From Bradyrhizobium sp. SZCCT0153 (GTDB taxonomy: Bacteria; Pseudomonadota; Alphaproteobacteria; Rhizobiales; Xanthobacteraceae): DNA of 64,000 bases. The first letter of the stretch is position 1; each line of letters opens with the position of its first letter. The notes beneath the pieces are model-generated. The model was not told the origin of the DNA. It made no database searches and worked only from the letters and a program-made list of their open reading frames with translations. The translations under genes and the position numbers were made by a program. The stretch is from contig NZ_JAFCKS010000001.1 in assembly GCF_018129995.1 (NCBI RefSeq), forward strand, positions 531,001-595,000, written 5' to 3'. Shown here in pieces: positions 44,089-52,527 of the stretch.

Positions 44089-45567
44089 TCAGAGGCGGCG
44101 CGCCAGCGCGGCGTTGCCGGTGATGCGTTGTGCCGGAGGCGCGGCTGACGTCGCGCCTGGGCTTGGTGTGCCGGAGCCATTGGATCCCTGAGTGTCCTGC
44201 GCCTGGGTCGGCGCGGCCCCGCCGGTAGCAGATGCCCCCTCCGGCCGCAATGGCCGGGGCGGCGCGAACAGGAACCCCTGGCCGAACCGAACGTCATAGT
44301 CGAGCAGGTCAATCACGGCGCGCTCGCCCTCGATCCGCTCGGCGATCAGGTCGATGCCGAAGCGACCGAGCAGGTCGGAGAGGTCGGAGGGGTGGATGTC
44401 CGAGGCCGACGCCTGTTTCGGGTCGAGCAGCAGCGTCGCCGGCACCTTGATGAAGCGCACGCCGCGGTCGGCGAGCTCGCGCGGCTCGATGCGCAAATCC
44501 GTGACATGGTCGATGGAGAAACGGAAGCCGCGCTGCGCGAGCGCAGCAAGATTCTCGGTCTCGGCCGGGCCGAGATTGCGGAACGTCGATTGCTTGAATT
44601 CGAGCACCAGCGAGGGCGCCAGCGCCCGGTTGGCTTCGAGGAAGTCGAGATATTGCGCGAAGGTGGTGGAATTGCCGAGCGTGGAGGCCGCGACGTTGCA
44701 GAACACGCCGACGTCCTTGTTGCGCACCATCAGTCTCCGCAGCACCTGCACACAGCGCAGCATCACCATGTTGTCGATGCGCCCGATCAGGCCCGAGGCC
44801 TCCGCGATGCTGATGAATTCCTCGGCCGCGATCAGCTGGTCGCGCTCGTCGCGCAGGCGCGTGACCGCCTCGTAGAACCGGACCTTGCGCTGCGGCAGCG
44901 TCACCATCGGCTGGAGGAAGATGTCGATGCGGTTCTCGTCGATCGCGTTGCGCAGCGTCGCCAGCAATTGGGTCTGGTTGCGGCCATTGGCCGTCTGAAC
45001 CGGATTGGCGGTCCGGCTCTGGACCGCCGGTGGGGCCGGCCGCGCCGGCGGTGCGGGCACTGGGGGAGGGGCAGCCGGCAGCTCCTCGAACGACGCAATC
45101 AGGTCGAGCGGCGCCTCCGGCTCCGGCCTCGCGACCGGGGCGGGGGCCGGCACCGGCGCGTGGCCGGCCATCAGATCCTCATGGGCCGACACGGTGGTGG
45201 CGAGCTGCCTGACCAATCCGCCGAGCTCGTTGATCTCGCCCACCACCGACTGGATGCGGTCGGAGTTGGTCGAATTGGAAGAAGCGATGCGCCCCTCGAC
45301 GGCCGCAAGCCGGCGGCCGAACTCGGCCACCTGGCGGGCGAGGTCGGCGGTGCCGCGCGAGAGGTCGGCGATCTGGCCGCCGACGTCGCTGCGGTCGCGC
45401 AGCCGCATCGACACTGCATTGTAGAGGATCAGGAAGGTCAGGGCGGTCAGCGCCACGATCGCTGATTCGGTTCCGCTGATGCCCGCGACCGCGTAGAGCA
45501 CAAGCCCGAGCGAGGCCGCGACCAGAACCATGCAGATGGCGATGAAGATCGTCGAAATGCGAATCAT
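44089..45567 (-). CDS. Membrane-bound, probably degenerate EAL-domain protein (TipF-like)
   Basis: A 492-aa protein. Two membrane spans come first (ISTIFIAICMVLVAASLGLV and AIVALTALTFLILYNAVSM), then a coiled-coil (about residues 65-130), a Pro/Ala-rich linker and an EAL domain from about 205. The EAL signature reads YEAVTRL; Asn in FCNVAAS, Glu in LVLEFKQ, Lys in RFIKVPA and Glu in LIAERIE are kept, but the DDFG metal motif is DHVT, losing the second Asp. The layout matches Caulobacter TipF, a c-di-GMP receptor for flagellar placement. I infer a c-di-GMP binding role with weak or no phosphodiesterase activity. Confidence 0.82.
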   Translation of the reverse strand: MIRISTIFIAICMVLVAASLGLVLYAVAGISGTESAIVALTALTFLILYNAVSMRLRDRSDVGGQIADLSRGTADLARQVAEFGRRLAAVEGRIASSNSTNSDRIQSVVGEINELGGLVRQLATTVSAHEDLMAGHAPVPAPAPVARPEPEAPLDLIASFEELPAAPPPVPAPPARPAPPAVQSRTANPVQTANGRNQTQLLATLRNAIDENRIDIFLQPMVTLPQRKVRFYEAVTRLRDERDQLIAAEEFISIAEASGLIGRIDNMVMLRCVQVLRRLMVRNKDVGVFCNVAASTLGNSTTFAQYLDFLEANRALAPSLVLEFKQSTFRNLGPAETENLAALAQRGFRFSIDHVTDLRIEPRELADRGVRFIKVPATLLLDPKQASASDIHPSDLSDLLGRFGIDLIAERIEGERAVIDLLDYDVRFGQGFLFAPPRPLRPEGASATGGAAPTQAQDTQGSNGSGTPSPGATSAAPPAQRITGNAALARRL

Positions 45568-45710
45568 GCCGCGCGCTACGCCTCAAAGAGCTGCTGCCTC
45601 ACCCCGGGAAAACACGGGCCGCTGTGCGACCCCGTCACGCCTCATGCTCCCCCAAGCGGCACGAGCCTAACATCATTGTTGATTCGAGGGGATAGCGGCC
45701 TGTTCGCGGG

Positions 45711-47273
45711 TCAGGTCAGCCCGGCGCGGCGAAAGCCTTCGAGGTAGTGCTCGCGGTCGGGGGCGAGCCTGATCGGCATGAACTCGGCGATCCAGGCCAG
45801 CGACACGTTTGGCTGCGCGCGGCGGAGTTCCTTCAGGGCCGCGCTGGCGGTCTCGGCATTCCCGGCCATGCCGGCGGCCGCGGTCAGTACCCGGTGTCCG
45901 CCGACGAAATCGCTGCGCTGGCGCAGGGATTCCTGCGCCAGTCGGATGGCTTCTTCGTAGTCGCTGCCGAGGAAGCGGGCAAAGGCGGCGATGCCGAAAT
46001 AGACCGGCGCGTAGGGATCGCGCGGGCTGAGGCGGATCGCTCGCCGCGCCGCCTCGTCGGCGTCCCGCCAGCGGCCGCAATAGCCGAGCGCCAGCCCATA
46101 ATAGCCCTGCGCGAGCGCAAAGTTCGGATTGAGCCGCAGCGCGGTCTCGAATTCGGCCAGCGAGTCGTCGAACCGCCGTGCGAACAGATTGACATGGCCG
46201 AGCGCATTGTGCGCCCAGGCATCCTCACTGTCGGCGCGGATTGCGGCCCCCGCCGCGCGCTCGGCGGCGGATATGGCGGCGGCCATCTCCATCCAGCCCA
46301 TATGCGCCGTGAACATGTAGCTTGTGCCGAGCAGCCCGAGCGCCTTGCCGTAGTCGGGGTCGAGCGCGATGGCCTTTTCGAGCAGGGCCTGTGCCACCAC
46401 GTGATCGTGCCGCGTCACGCGCCAGTAGTGGGAGAGGGCGCGCATCACGAGATCCCAGGCATCCATGCTGCCGGGCGGCTTGCGCTCGGCGCGAAAATTC
46501 TCCGCGGCATAGAGCTGCGGCTCGATCGCGGCGACGATGCGTTCAGTGATCTCGTCCTGCACGGCGAAGACGTCGGCGAGCTCGCGGTCGTAGCGTTCGG
46601 CCCAGAGATGGCTGCCGGTCGCGACGTCGTTGAGCTGCGCGGTGATGCGGACGCGGTCGCCTTCCTTGCGGACGCTGCCCTCGACGACATAGCGCACGCC
46701 CAGCTCTTCGGCGATCTGGCGCAGGTGAACCGCGCGGCCCTTGTAGACAAAGGAGGAGTTGCGCGCGATGACGAAGAACCAGCGCAGCTTCGATAGCGCG
46801 GTGATGATGTCCTCGCTGATGCCGTCGGAGAAATAATCCTGTTCGGCCTCGCCGCTCATGTTGACGAAGGGCAGGACCGCGATGGCGGGACGGTCGGGCA
46901 GCTGCAAGGCCGCCGGTGGCGGGGCGGACGGTCCGGCCGCCGCAGCCGGTGTTGCTGCTTTGGAGTGCTCGGTCACCTCGCCGACGAACCGCATGCCCTT
47001 GCGGGCGATGGTGCGGATCAGCCGCTGCTCGTCGCCATTGTCGTTGACCGCACGGCGCGCCGCGTTGATCCGGCTGGTCAGCGTGGATTCCGAGACGACG
47101 CGGCCGTTCCAGATCGCGTCGAGCAGATTGTCCCGTGTCACCACGCGCTCACGGTTGCGGACCAGATAGAGCAGCAGATCGAACACCTGGGGCTCGATCG
47201 CGACGAGCGTCTCCATCTGCCGCAATTCGCGGCGTTCGGGATCGAGCACGAAATCCTCGAACTGAAATGTCAC
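45711..47273 (-). CDS. CadC-like winged-helix regulator with TPR sensor region
   Basis: A 520-aa protein. The N-terminal OmpR/CadC-type DNA-binding domain is FEDFVLDPERRELRQMETLV, VIEP-like region VFDLLLYLVRNRERVVTRDN, LLDAIWNGRVVSESTLTSRI and RTIARKGMRFVGEV. A FlgO/adenylate-cyclase-associated domain follows (IAVLPFVNMSGEAEQDYFSD, GVRYVVEGSVRKEGDRVRIT, HLWAERYDRELADVFAVQDE). The C-terminal half consists of TPR helices (for example LNPNFALAQGYYGLALGYCG). No membrane span is visible between the domains, unlike CadC. Start chosen at GTG 47273 behind GAGGAGC; the ATG at 47303 lacks such a site. Confidence 0.88.
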   Translation of the reverse strand: MTFQFEDFVLDPERRELRQMETLVAIEPQVFDLLLYLVRNRERVVTRDNLLDAIWNGRVVSESTLTSRINAARRAVNDNGDEQRLIRTIARKGMRFVGEVTEHSKAATPAAAAGPSAPPPAALQLPDRPAIAVLPFVNMSGEAEQDYFSDGISEDIITALSKLRWFFVIARNSSFVYKGRAVHLRQIAEELGVRYVVEGSVRKEGDRVRITAQLNDVATGSHLWAERYDRELADVFAVQDEITERIVAAIEPQLYAAENFRAERKPPGSMDAWDLVMRALSHYWRVTRHDHVVAQALLEKAIALDPDYGKALGLLGTSYMFTAHMGWMEMAAAISAAERAAGAAIRADSEDAWAHNALGHVNLFARRFDDSLAEFETALRLNPNFALAQGYYGLALGYCGRWRDADEAARRAIRLSPRDPYAPVYFGIAAFARFLGSDYEEAIRLAQESLRQRSDFVGGHRVLTAAAGMAGNAETASAALKELRRAQPNVSLAWIAEFMPIRLAPDREHYLEGFRRAGLT

Positions 47274-47393
47274 GCTGCTCCTCGGCTCCTGTCCGGAAAT
47301 CAAGGTGCTCTCAGCCTAAAATAACGCCGCTCTCAAGGCCAGCGAACCGCATGCGCCCTATCGTCCCGGCGTTTTCAACCGCAGGAGATTGCC

Positions 47394-48233
47394 ATGTCGA
47401 CATCCGCCGCGATCAAGCCGGCCACCGCTCAACCCGATCTCGCCGCCGTGAAGCAGCGCCAGCACGGCGCCTGGTCGTCCGGCGACTATGCCGTCGTCGG
47501 CACCACCTTGCAGATCGTCGGCGAGCAGCTCTGCGAGGCGCTCGACCTGCGCGCCGGCAGCAAGGTGCTGGACGTCGCCGCCGGCAACGGCAATGCGACG
47601 CTGGCAGCGGCGCGGCGCTGGTGTGACGTCACATCCACCGACTATGTGCCGGCGCTGCTCAAGCGCGGCCGCGAGCGGGCCGCGGCGGAGCATCTGATGG
47701 TCGAGTTCCGCGAGGCGGACGCCGAAGCGTTGCCGTTTGCGGATGCGAGCTACGACGTCGTGCTTTCGACCTTCGGCGTCATGTTCACGCCGGACCAGGA
47801 CAAGGCGGCTTCCGAGCTCGCGCGGGTCTGCAAATCCGGCGGCAAGATCGGCCTCGCCAATTGGACGCCGCAAGGCTTTATCGGCCAGCTCTTCAAGATT
47901 ATCGGCAAGCATTTGCCGCCGCCGGCAGGGGTGAAGTCGCCCGCGCTGTGGGGCACGCCGGCGCGGCTCGAGGAGATGTTCGGAGGCCAGGCCTCGGAGA
48001 TCGCCGCCGAACCGCGCATGTTCGTGTTCCGCTATCGCTCGCCGGATCACTGGCTCGACGTGTTCAAGTCGTTTTACGGGCCGATGCTGAAGGCGTTCGC
48101 CGCCCTCGACGAGAGCGGCCAGGCGGCGCTGCGGCGCGATCTCATGACGCTGCTCGACGAGTTCAACCATGCCGATGACGGCACGGTCGTGGTGCACAGC
48201 GAGTATCTGGAAGCCGTCATCACCAAGCGGTGA
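47394..48233 (+). CDS. SAM-dependent methyltransferase (class I, UbiE/MenG-like)
   Basis: A 279-aa methyltransferase with motif I VLDVAAGNGNATLAAARRWC (about residues 57-76), VTSTDYVPALLKRGRERA, LMVEFREADAEALPFADASY and DVVLSTFGVMFTPDQD. The family covers quinone, sterol and small-molecule C- or O-methyltransferases. The substrate cannot be told. GCAGGAGATTGCC gives a strong ribosome-binding site for the ATG at 47394. It is divergent from the CadC-like regulator, which might control it. Confidence 0.9.
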   Translation: MSTSAAIKPATAQPDLAAVKQRQHGAWSSGDYAVVGTTLQIVGEQLCEALDLRAGSKVLDVAAGNGNATLAAARRWCDVTSTDYVPALLKRGRERAAAEHLMVEFREADAEALPFADASYDVVLSTFGVMFTPDQDKAASELARVCKSGGKIGLANWTPQGFIGQLFKIIGKHLPPPAGVKSPALWGTPARLEEMFGGQASEIAAEPRMFVFRYRSPDHWLDVFKSFYGPMLKAFAALDESGQAALRRDLMTLLDEFNHADDGTVVVHSEYLEAVITKR

Positions 48234-48242
48234 CGGCGAATC

Positions 48243-48271
48243 GGTCAGGCCGGACAATCTCCGGCCTGACC
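48243..48271. terminator. Bidirectional hairpin between converging genes
   Basis: Perfect 11-bp stem GGTCAGGCCGG / CCGGCCTGACC with a 7-nt loop, placed 9 nt after the methyltransferase stop and 8 nt from the YihY stop. No T run follows, so it may end transcription only partly. Confidence 0.6.
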
Positions 48272-48278
48272 GCCGTGA

Positions 48279-49409
48279 TCAGGTTGGCGCTGCGGCGCCG
48301 ACCGTATCGGCCGAGACGGCCTCGCGGTTGCCGAGCGGCTTGGGCCGCCCGGTGGTCGTGTCGCGCAGGGTTTGCCGTTCGATCTCCGAATTCAGCTCGG
48401 CGCCGAACATGATGACGATCGCCGACACCCACATCCACATCATCAGTCCGATCGCCGCGCCGAGCGAGCCGTAGGTCGCGTTGTAATTGGCGAATTCGGA
48501 CAGATACCAGGACAACAAGGCGGAGCCGGCAATCCAGAGGATCGCGGCCGTCACCGCGCCGATGCTCAGCCACTGCCAGCGCGGCGCGTCGCGACTGGGC
48601 GCGAAGCGGTAGAGGATGGCGAGCGCCGCCAGCAGGATGACGAGCAGCAGCGGCCAGCGCGCCAGCGCGACGATCAGCTTGCTCTCGGGCGCCATGCCGA
48701 GATGGTCGAGCGCGAGCGGGAAGGCAACCACGGCGCCCACCATCAACAGCAGTGCGGCGATGCCGCCGACCGTGAAACTCAGAGAAATCAGGTTCAGCTT
48801 GATGAAGCTGCGCTTCTCGCGCTCCTCATAGGCGACGTTGAGGGCGTCGAAGATGGATTTGACGCCGGCATTGGCGCTCCAGATCGCAAGCAGGAGGCCG
48901 AACAGGAAAGTCACGCCGAGGGCCGTATTGCCATTGGACACCACGCGCGCGACCTGGTCCTCGACGATCTGGAACGCGCCCTCGGGCAGCATCAGCGCGA
49001 GCGTTTGCAGATTGCTGCTGATCGTCGAGGGGTCGGCGAACAGTCCGTAGGAAGAGACCAGCGCGGTGACGGCGGGGAAGATCGCGAGCAGCCCGAAGAA
49101 TACGACGCCGCCGGCGGTCGCGAGCAGGCGGTCGTCGTCGATGCGCTGGTAGGTCCGCCAGAAAATGTCCTTCCAGCCCCTCCAGGGGATCGCGAACGGG
49201 CTTTTCGAGCGGCGGCCATGGCCGGCCTGCAGGGCTGCGCCTGCCGGGTTCGTTTCCGGTGAGCTTGCTTCGTTGTTGCGGTGGTCCTGCGGAGGCCCCG
49301 GCCGAATCAAGCCGGAGTCCTGAAAGTATCGTTCCGCCGTGAGCACGAAAACCGTCGTGGCTGCCACCAGCAGCCAGCTGTCGAACTGCTCGGACTGCCG
49401 CGCACGCAT
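48279..49409 (-). CDS. YihY/BrkB family inner-membrane protein
   Basis: A 376-aa polytopic membrane protein. The family core starts with WKDIFWRTYQRIDDDRLLAT, then AGGVVFFGLLAIFPAVTALV; other family segments are LGVTFLFGLLLAIWSANAGV and KSIFDALNVAYEEREKRSFI. About six core spans plus an N-terminal span (DSWLLVAATTVFVLTA) are visible. It was once misnamed RNase BN; no enzymatic activity is established. It starts immediately after the stop of the holin-like gene on the same strand, so the two membrane proteins are co-expressed. Confidence 0.9.
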   Translation of the reverse strand: MRARQSEQFDSWLLVAATTVFVLTAERYFQDSGLIRPGPPQDHRNNEASSPETNPAGAALQAGHGRRSKSPFAIPWRGWKDIFWRTYQRIDDDRLLATAGGVVFFGLLAIFPAVTALVSSYGLFADPSTISSNLQTLALMLPEGAFQIVEDQVARVVSNGNTALGVTFLFGLLLAIWSANAGVKSIFDALNVAYEEREKRSFIKLNLISLSFTVGGIAALLLMVGAVVAFPLALDHLGMAPESKLIVALARWPLLLVILLAALAILYRFAPSRDAPRWQWLSIGAVTAAILWIAGSALLSWYLSEFANYNATYGSLGAAIGLMMWMWVSAIVIMFGAELNSEIERQTLRDTTTGRPKPLGNREAVSADTVGAAAPT

Positions 49410-49410
49410 G

Positions 49411-50007
49411 TCAGGCGTCCAAGCGGTGACCGTGACGTCTCCGACGCGCGGCTGTGAAGCCCACCAATCCGATCGCGGCGAGCATCAGGCCAAGCTGTAC
49501 GGGCCGGTTTGTCGCAGCCCGCGAAATGTTGCCGCCGTGGCGGCGTTCGCCGGGCGCGAGGGGAACCAGCGGGATCGTCGTTGCGACCTCCTTCACCGCC
49601 TGCTGGACCGTCCCGCGCGGGATCCGCGGTGTGGCGATCGCAACGCGCATGCGGCTGGCGAGCGGCACGATCGGCCTGGTCCGGCGCTTGATTTGGGCCA
49701 TGGCCACTCCGGCGCAGGCTGCAGCCAACACCAGGAGCAGGGCTGCGACGGCGCCAAAGCCCCAGAATTGTCCGTATGTGATCGCAACCCAGCGATACAG
49801 CGCGATCAGACCGACAAGGAAGGTCGCGATCAGGAACAGCCCGGCCGCCGCGAACAGCCCCGCCGCGACCGCATAGGAGGTTGCGCGTCCGGTGGCCTGA
49901 TTGGTGCGGTCACGCAGATAGGACTGTGCGGCGCGCTTGAGATGGTTGAGTTTCAGCGCCACGCCGGCGCGCAGCAATTCGCCCGATGGCGCGAGCATGC
50001 GGGACAT
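49411..50007 (-). CDS. Phage-holin-like (DUF1469-type) membrane protein
   Basis: A 198-aa protein with two adjacent membrane spans (YAVAAGLFAAAGLFLIATFL and FGAVAALLLVLAAACAGVAM), the hairpin of the phage holin superfamily 6 / DUF1469 group, plus a further weak C-terminal span (PVQLGLMLAAIGLVGF). Cellular members of this group are not phage proteins. It precedes YihY by one base. Function unknown; envelope stress or cell-shape roles are speculation. Confidence 0.8.
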   Translation of the reverse strand: MSRMLAPSGELLRAGVALKLNHLKRAAQSYLRDRTNQATGRATSYAVAAGLFAAAGLFLIATFLVGLIALYRWVAITYGQFWGFGAVAALLLVLAAACAGVAMAQIKRRTRPIVPLASRMRVAIATPRIPRGTVQQAVKEVATTIPLVPLAPGERRHGGNISRAATNRPVQLGLMLAAIGLVGFTAARRRRHGHRLDA

Positions 50008-50090
50008 CCTCCGAGAGCGAGAAAATTCGTCAGGGGATGAACGTGGCGGAATTTGACTTGTTCCGCCGGGGTCGCAGCTGTCGTGACGGA

Positions 50091-51050
50091 TCAGCCCAGA
50101 TCGGCCGCCGCGATCCAGAAAACCTCGCCCTCGGACTCCTCGGTGTCCAGCCAGAGCAGCGGCAGTTCAGGAAAGGCCTCATCGACCAGTTCGCGTCCGC
50201 GGCCGATCTCGCAGATCAGCCCGCCGTCCGGCGTCAGATGATCGGGCGCGTCTCGCAGGATCCGGCGGACCACATCGAGGCCGTCGGCACCGCCGTCGAA
50301 GGCGAGCTTCGGCTCGGCGCGGCACTCCGGCGGCAGCGCCGCCATGCCTTCGGCGTCGACGTAAGGCGGGTTGGTGATGATCAAATCGTATTTGTTGTCA
50401 CCGAGCGGGGTGAACAGGTCGCCGCGGTGCAGACTGATCCGGTCGTCGAGCCCGTATTCGCGGACATTTCGCGCGGCGACTTCGACCGCGCCCTTCGAGA
50501 TATCGACGGCATCGATCGTCGCGTTCGGGAAATGATGTGCGGCGAGGATCGCGAGGCATCCCGATCCCGTGCAGAGGTCGAGCACGCGCTCGACGGCCGT
50601 GGGATCGTCGATCAGCGAGCCGGCATCGCCGTCGCCGCCGAAATGCGAATCCAGGAGCTCGCCGATGAAGGAGCGCGGAACGATGACGCGCTCGTCGACA
50701 TAGAAGGGCAGGCCGCGCATGTAGACCTTGTTGACGAGATAGGCGGCCGGTTTGCGCGTCGTGACGCGCTGATGGATGAGATCGAGCAGGGTCTTGCCTT
50801 CCGCCGACGTGAGGCGGGCATGGGCAAAAATCTCGAACTGGTCGGGATGCAGATGCAGGGCTTCGCAGACCAGGAAGGCGGCTTCGGCGACCGGATCGGT
50901 CGTGCCATGGGCGAAGGCGAGCTTTGCCTCATTGAAGCGGCTGACCGCATAGCGGACGAAATCGATCAGCGTGACCAGCTCACCGGGGCCGACCTTCGCG
51001 AGTTTTGGCGCGGCGGGGCCGCGCGGGGTCTTTCTCGTCGCTCTCGCCAT
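50091..51050 (-). CDS. prmB: Ribosomal protein L3 (or release-factor) N5-glutamine methyltransferase
   Basis: A 319-aa glutamine N5-methyltransferase: VLDLCTGSGCLAILAAHHFP (SAM motif I), VDISKGAVEVAARNVREYGL and the catalytic LIITNPPYVDAEGMAALPPE (NPPY). The extended VDAEGMAALPPE after NPPY matches PrmB (target Gln150 of ribosomal protein L3) better than PrmC. The N-terminal segment FVRYAVSRFNEAKLAFAHGT is also PrmB-like. Its start overlaps the moaE stop by one base. It ends an operon with moaE, moaD and pgsA. Confidence 0.92.
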   Translation of the reverse strand: MARATRKTPRGPAAPKLAKVGPGELVTLIDFVRYAVSRFNEAKLAFAHGTTDPVAEAAFLVCEALHLHPDQFEIFAHARLTSAEGKTLLDLIHQRVTTRKPAAYLVNKVYMRGLPFYVDERVIVPRSFIGELLDSHFGGDGDAGSLIDDPTAVERVLDLCTGSGCLAILAAHHFPNATIDAVDISKGAVEVAARNVREYGLDDRISLHRGDLFTPLGDNKYDLIITNPPYVDAEGMAALPPECRAEPKLAFDGGADGLDVVRRILRDAPDHLTPDGGLICEIGRGRELVDEAFPELPLLWLDTEESEGEVFWIAAADLG

Positions 51051-51562
51051 CAGGATCGGGTCCAGCGTGCGGCCGCCTCGTCGTCACGGGCATGGGCCTC
51101 GACCCAGCCGGTGCCGGTGGCGCTCTCTTCCTTCTTCCAGAACGGCGCGTTGGTCTTGAGATAGTCCATCAGGAACTCGGCCGCCTGGAATGCCGCCTGG
51201 CGGTGCTGCGAGGCGGTCAGCACCAGCACGATGTTCTGGCCGGGCATGAAGCGGCCGACACGGTGGATCACAGTGACGCCGTTGAGCGGCCAGCGCGATA
51301 CCGCCTCGTCGGCATGGCGCCTGATCTCTTCCTCCGCCATGCCGGGATAATGTTCGAGCGTGAGCGCTGCGATCTTCGCACTGTCCTCGTCGCCGCGGCA
51401 GATGCCGGAGAAGCTCACGACCGCGCCGATGTCGGTGCGGCTCCTGGTCAGGGCCGCGATCTCGCGCGCGATGTCGAAATCGTCTTGCTGAATGCGGATG
51501 GTGACGGGGCAGGTGGTAGCAGGGGAGGTGGTCACAGGGGAGGTGGTCACGGGAGAAGACAT
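51050..51562 (-). CDS. moaE: Molybdopterin synthase catalytic subunit
   Basis: MoaE with MoaD converts precursor Z to molybdopterin. The 170-aa protein has GAVVSFSGICRGDEDSAKIA, LTLEHYPGMAEEEIRRHADE, VTVIHRVGRFMPGQNIVLVL and the conserved FLMDYLKTNAPFWKKE with the catalytic Lys pair. The N-terminus before IRIQQDDFDIAREI is an extra stretch of four near-identical pentapeptides (SPVTT/SPATT/CPVTI), encoded by 15-bp tandem repeats. It starts 3 nt after moaD. Confidence 0.95.
   Translation of the reverse strand: MSSPVTTSPVTTSPATTCPVTIRIQQDDFDIAREIAALTRSRTDIGAVVSFSGICRGDEDSAKIAALTLEHYPGMAEEEIRRHADEAVSRWPLNGVTVIHRVGRFMPGQNIVLVLTASQHRQAAFQAAEFLMDYLKTNAPFWKKEESATGTGWVEAHARDDEAAARWTRS
51497..51556. 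repeat. 15-bp tandem repeat inside moaE
   Basis: About four 15-bp units, best seen as AGGTGG(TAGC/TCAC)AGGGG at 51511-51525, 51526-51540 and 51541-51555. In the moaE frame they code for SPVTT, SPVTT, SPATT and CPVTI. The unit length keeps the frame, so copy number can change without breaking moaE. Confidence 0.8.
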
Positions 51563-51565
51563 GGC

Positions 51566-51817
51566 CTAGCCGCCGGTCATCGGCGGGAAGAACGCGATCT
51601 CGCGGGCGCCCGCGATCGCAGCGTCCGGCCTGACGTGGGCATGGTCGATCGCGGCGCGGATCACCTTCGGCTTCTCGAACGCGTAGGCGTAGGCTTCGCT
51701 TTGGCCCGACAGCCAGGCGATCAGCTCCTCCACGGTGCGCACGGTCGCAGGCGGCTCGATGGTCTCCTCGGCCTTGCCGACGCGCTCGCGTACCCAGGCG
51801 AAATACTTCACCTTCAT
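51566..51817 (-). CDS. moaD: Molybdopterin synthase sulphur carrier subunit
   Basis: MoaD carries the C-terminal thiocarboxylate that supplies sulphur for the molybdopterin dithiolene. The 83-aa ubiquitin-like protein has VKYFAWVRERVGKAEETIEP and ends in AFFPPMTGG-type sequence (EIAFFPPMTGG), with the essential Gly-Gly terminus. It overlaps the pgsA stop by 4 nt and is followed by moaE. Confidence 0.95.
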   Translation of the reverse strand: MKVKYFAWVRERVGKAEETIEPPATVRTVEELIAWLSGQSEAYAYAFEKPKVIRAAIDHAHVRPDAAIAGAREIAFFPPMTGG

Positions 51818-52431
51818 CCCTCATCCTCCTTGATGAGGTGATGGATGCCGGCACGGAAATAGTCGTAGCCGGTGTACATGGTGAGGATCGCCGAGGCCCA
51901 CAGCAGCGCCAGCCCGATCATCGAGACCACGGGCACCACTTCGTCGCCGGCCGGACCGGCCAGCAGGAAGCCGATGGCGATGAGCTGAACGGTCGTCTTC
52001 CACTTCGCAAGCTTGGTCACGGGCACGCTCACCCGCAAAGCGGCGAGGTATTCGCGCAGGCCCGAGACCAGGATCTCGCGGCACAGGATCACGATCGCGG
52101 CCCATAGCGACCAGCCGTGGATGATGCCGTCGGCGGCCAGCATCAGCAGGCAGGAGGCGACCAGCAGCTTGTCGGCGATCGGATCGAGCATCCGGCCGAA
52201 CGCCGATTGCTGATTCCAGATCCGCGCGTAATAGCCGTCGAGGTAGTCGGTGACCGCAGCCGCGATGAAAATGGCGACCGCGAGCCAGCGCAGCCACAGC
52301 GAGCCGTCCATGATCGACTGTGCATAGATGCACCCGACCACGACCGGGATCGCGGCGATCCGGCCGTAGGTCAGGATGTTCGGGAGGGACATCGCGCGGC
52401 TGGTCGTCCCTCGTGTCGTGGCGATGTTCAT
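51814..52431 (-). CDS. pgsA: CDP-diacylglycerol-glycerol-3-phosphate phosphatidyltransferase
   Basis: PgsA makes phosphatidylglycerol phosphate from CDP-diacylglycerol in the inner membrane. The 205-aa protein has the CDP-alcohol phosphotransferase motif DYLDGYYARIWNQQSAFGRM followed by LDPIADK (D-x2-D-G-x2-A-R-x8-G-x3-D-x3-D). The start LPNILTYGRIAAIPVVV is typical. Start taken at 52431 (MNIATTRG); 52443 and 52392 are in frame. It is upstream of moaD in the same operon. Confidence 0.94.
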   Translation of the reverse strand: MNIATTRGTTSRAMSLPNILTYGRIAAIPVVVGCIYAQSIMDGSLWLRWLAVAIFIAAAVTDYLDGYYARIWNQQSAFGRMLDPIADKLLVASCLLMLAADGIIHGWSLWAAIVILCREILVSGLREYLAALRVSVPVTKLAKWKTTVQLIAIGFLLAGPAGDEVVPVVSMIGLALLWASAILTMYTGYDYFRAGIHHLIKEDEG

Positions 52432-52527
52432 TCGTCCTACCAATACCGCTGCAGCCTGAAGGTCAACCGTTCCGCTCCCAAAATGGGCCGCGGGATGCGA
52501 CGACCATATGACCGCGGCCCCCTTAGT

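Noticed and set aside
49411..50007. Holin-like gene as evidence of a prophage
   Set aside because: No lysin, integrase, capsid or tail genes are near; cellular members of this membrane family are common.
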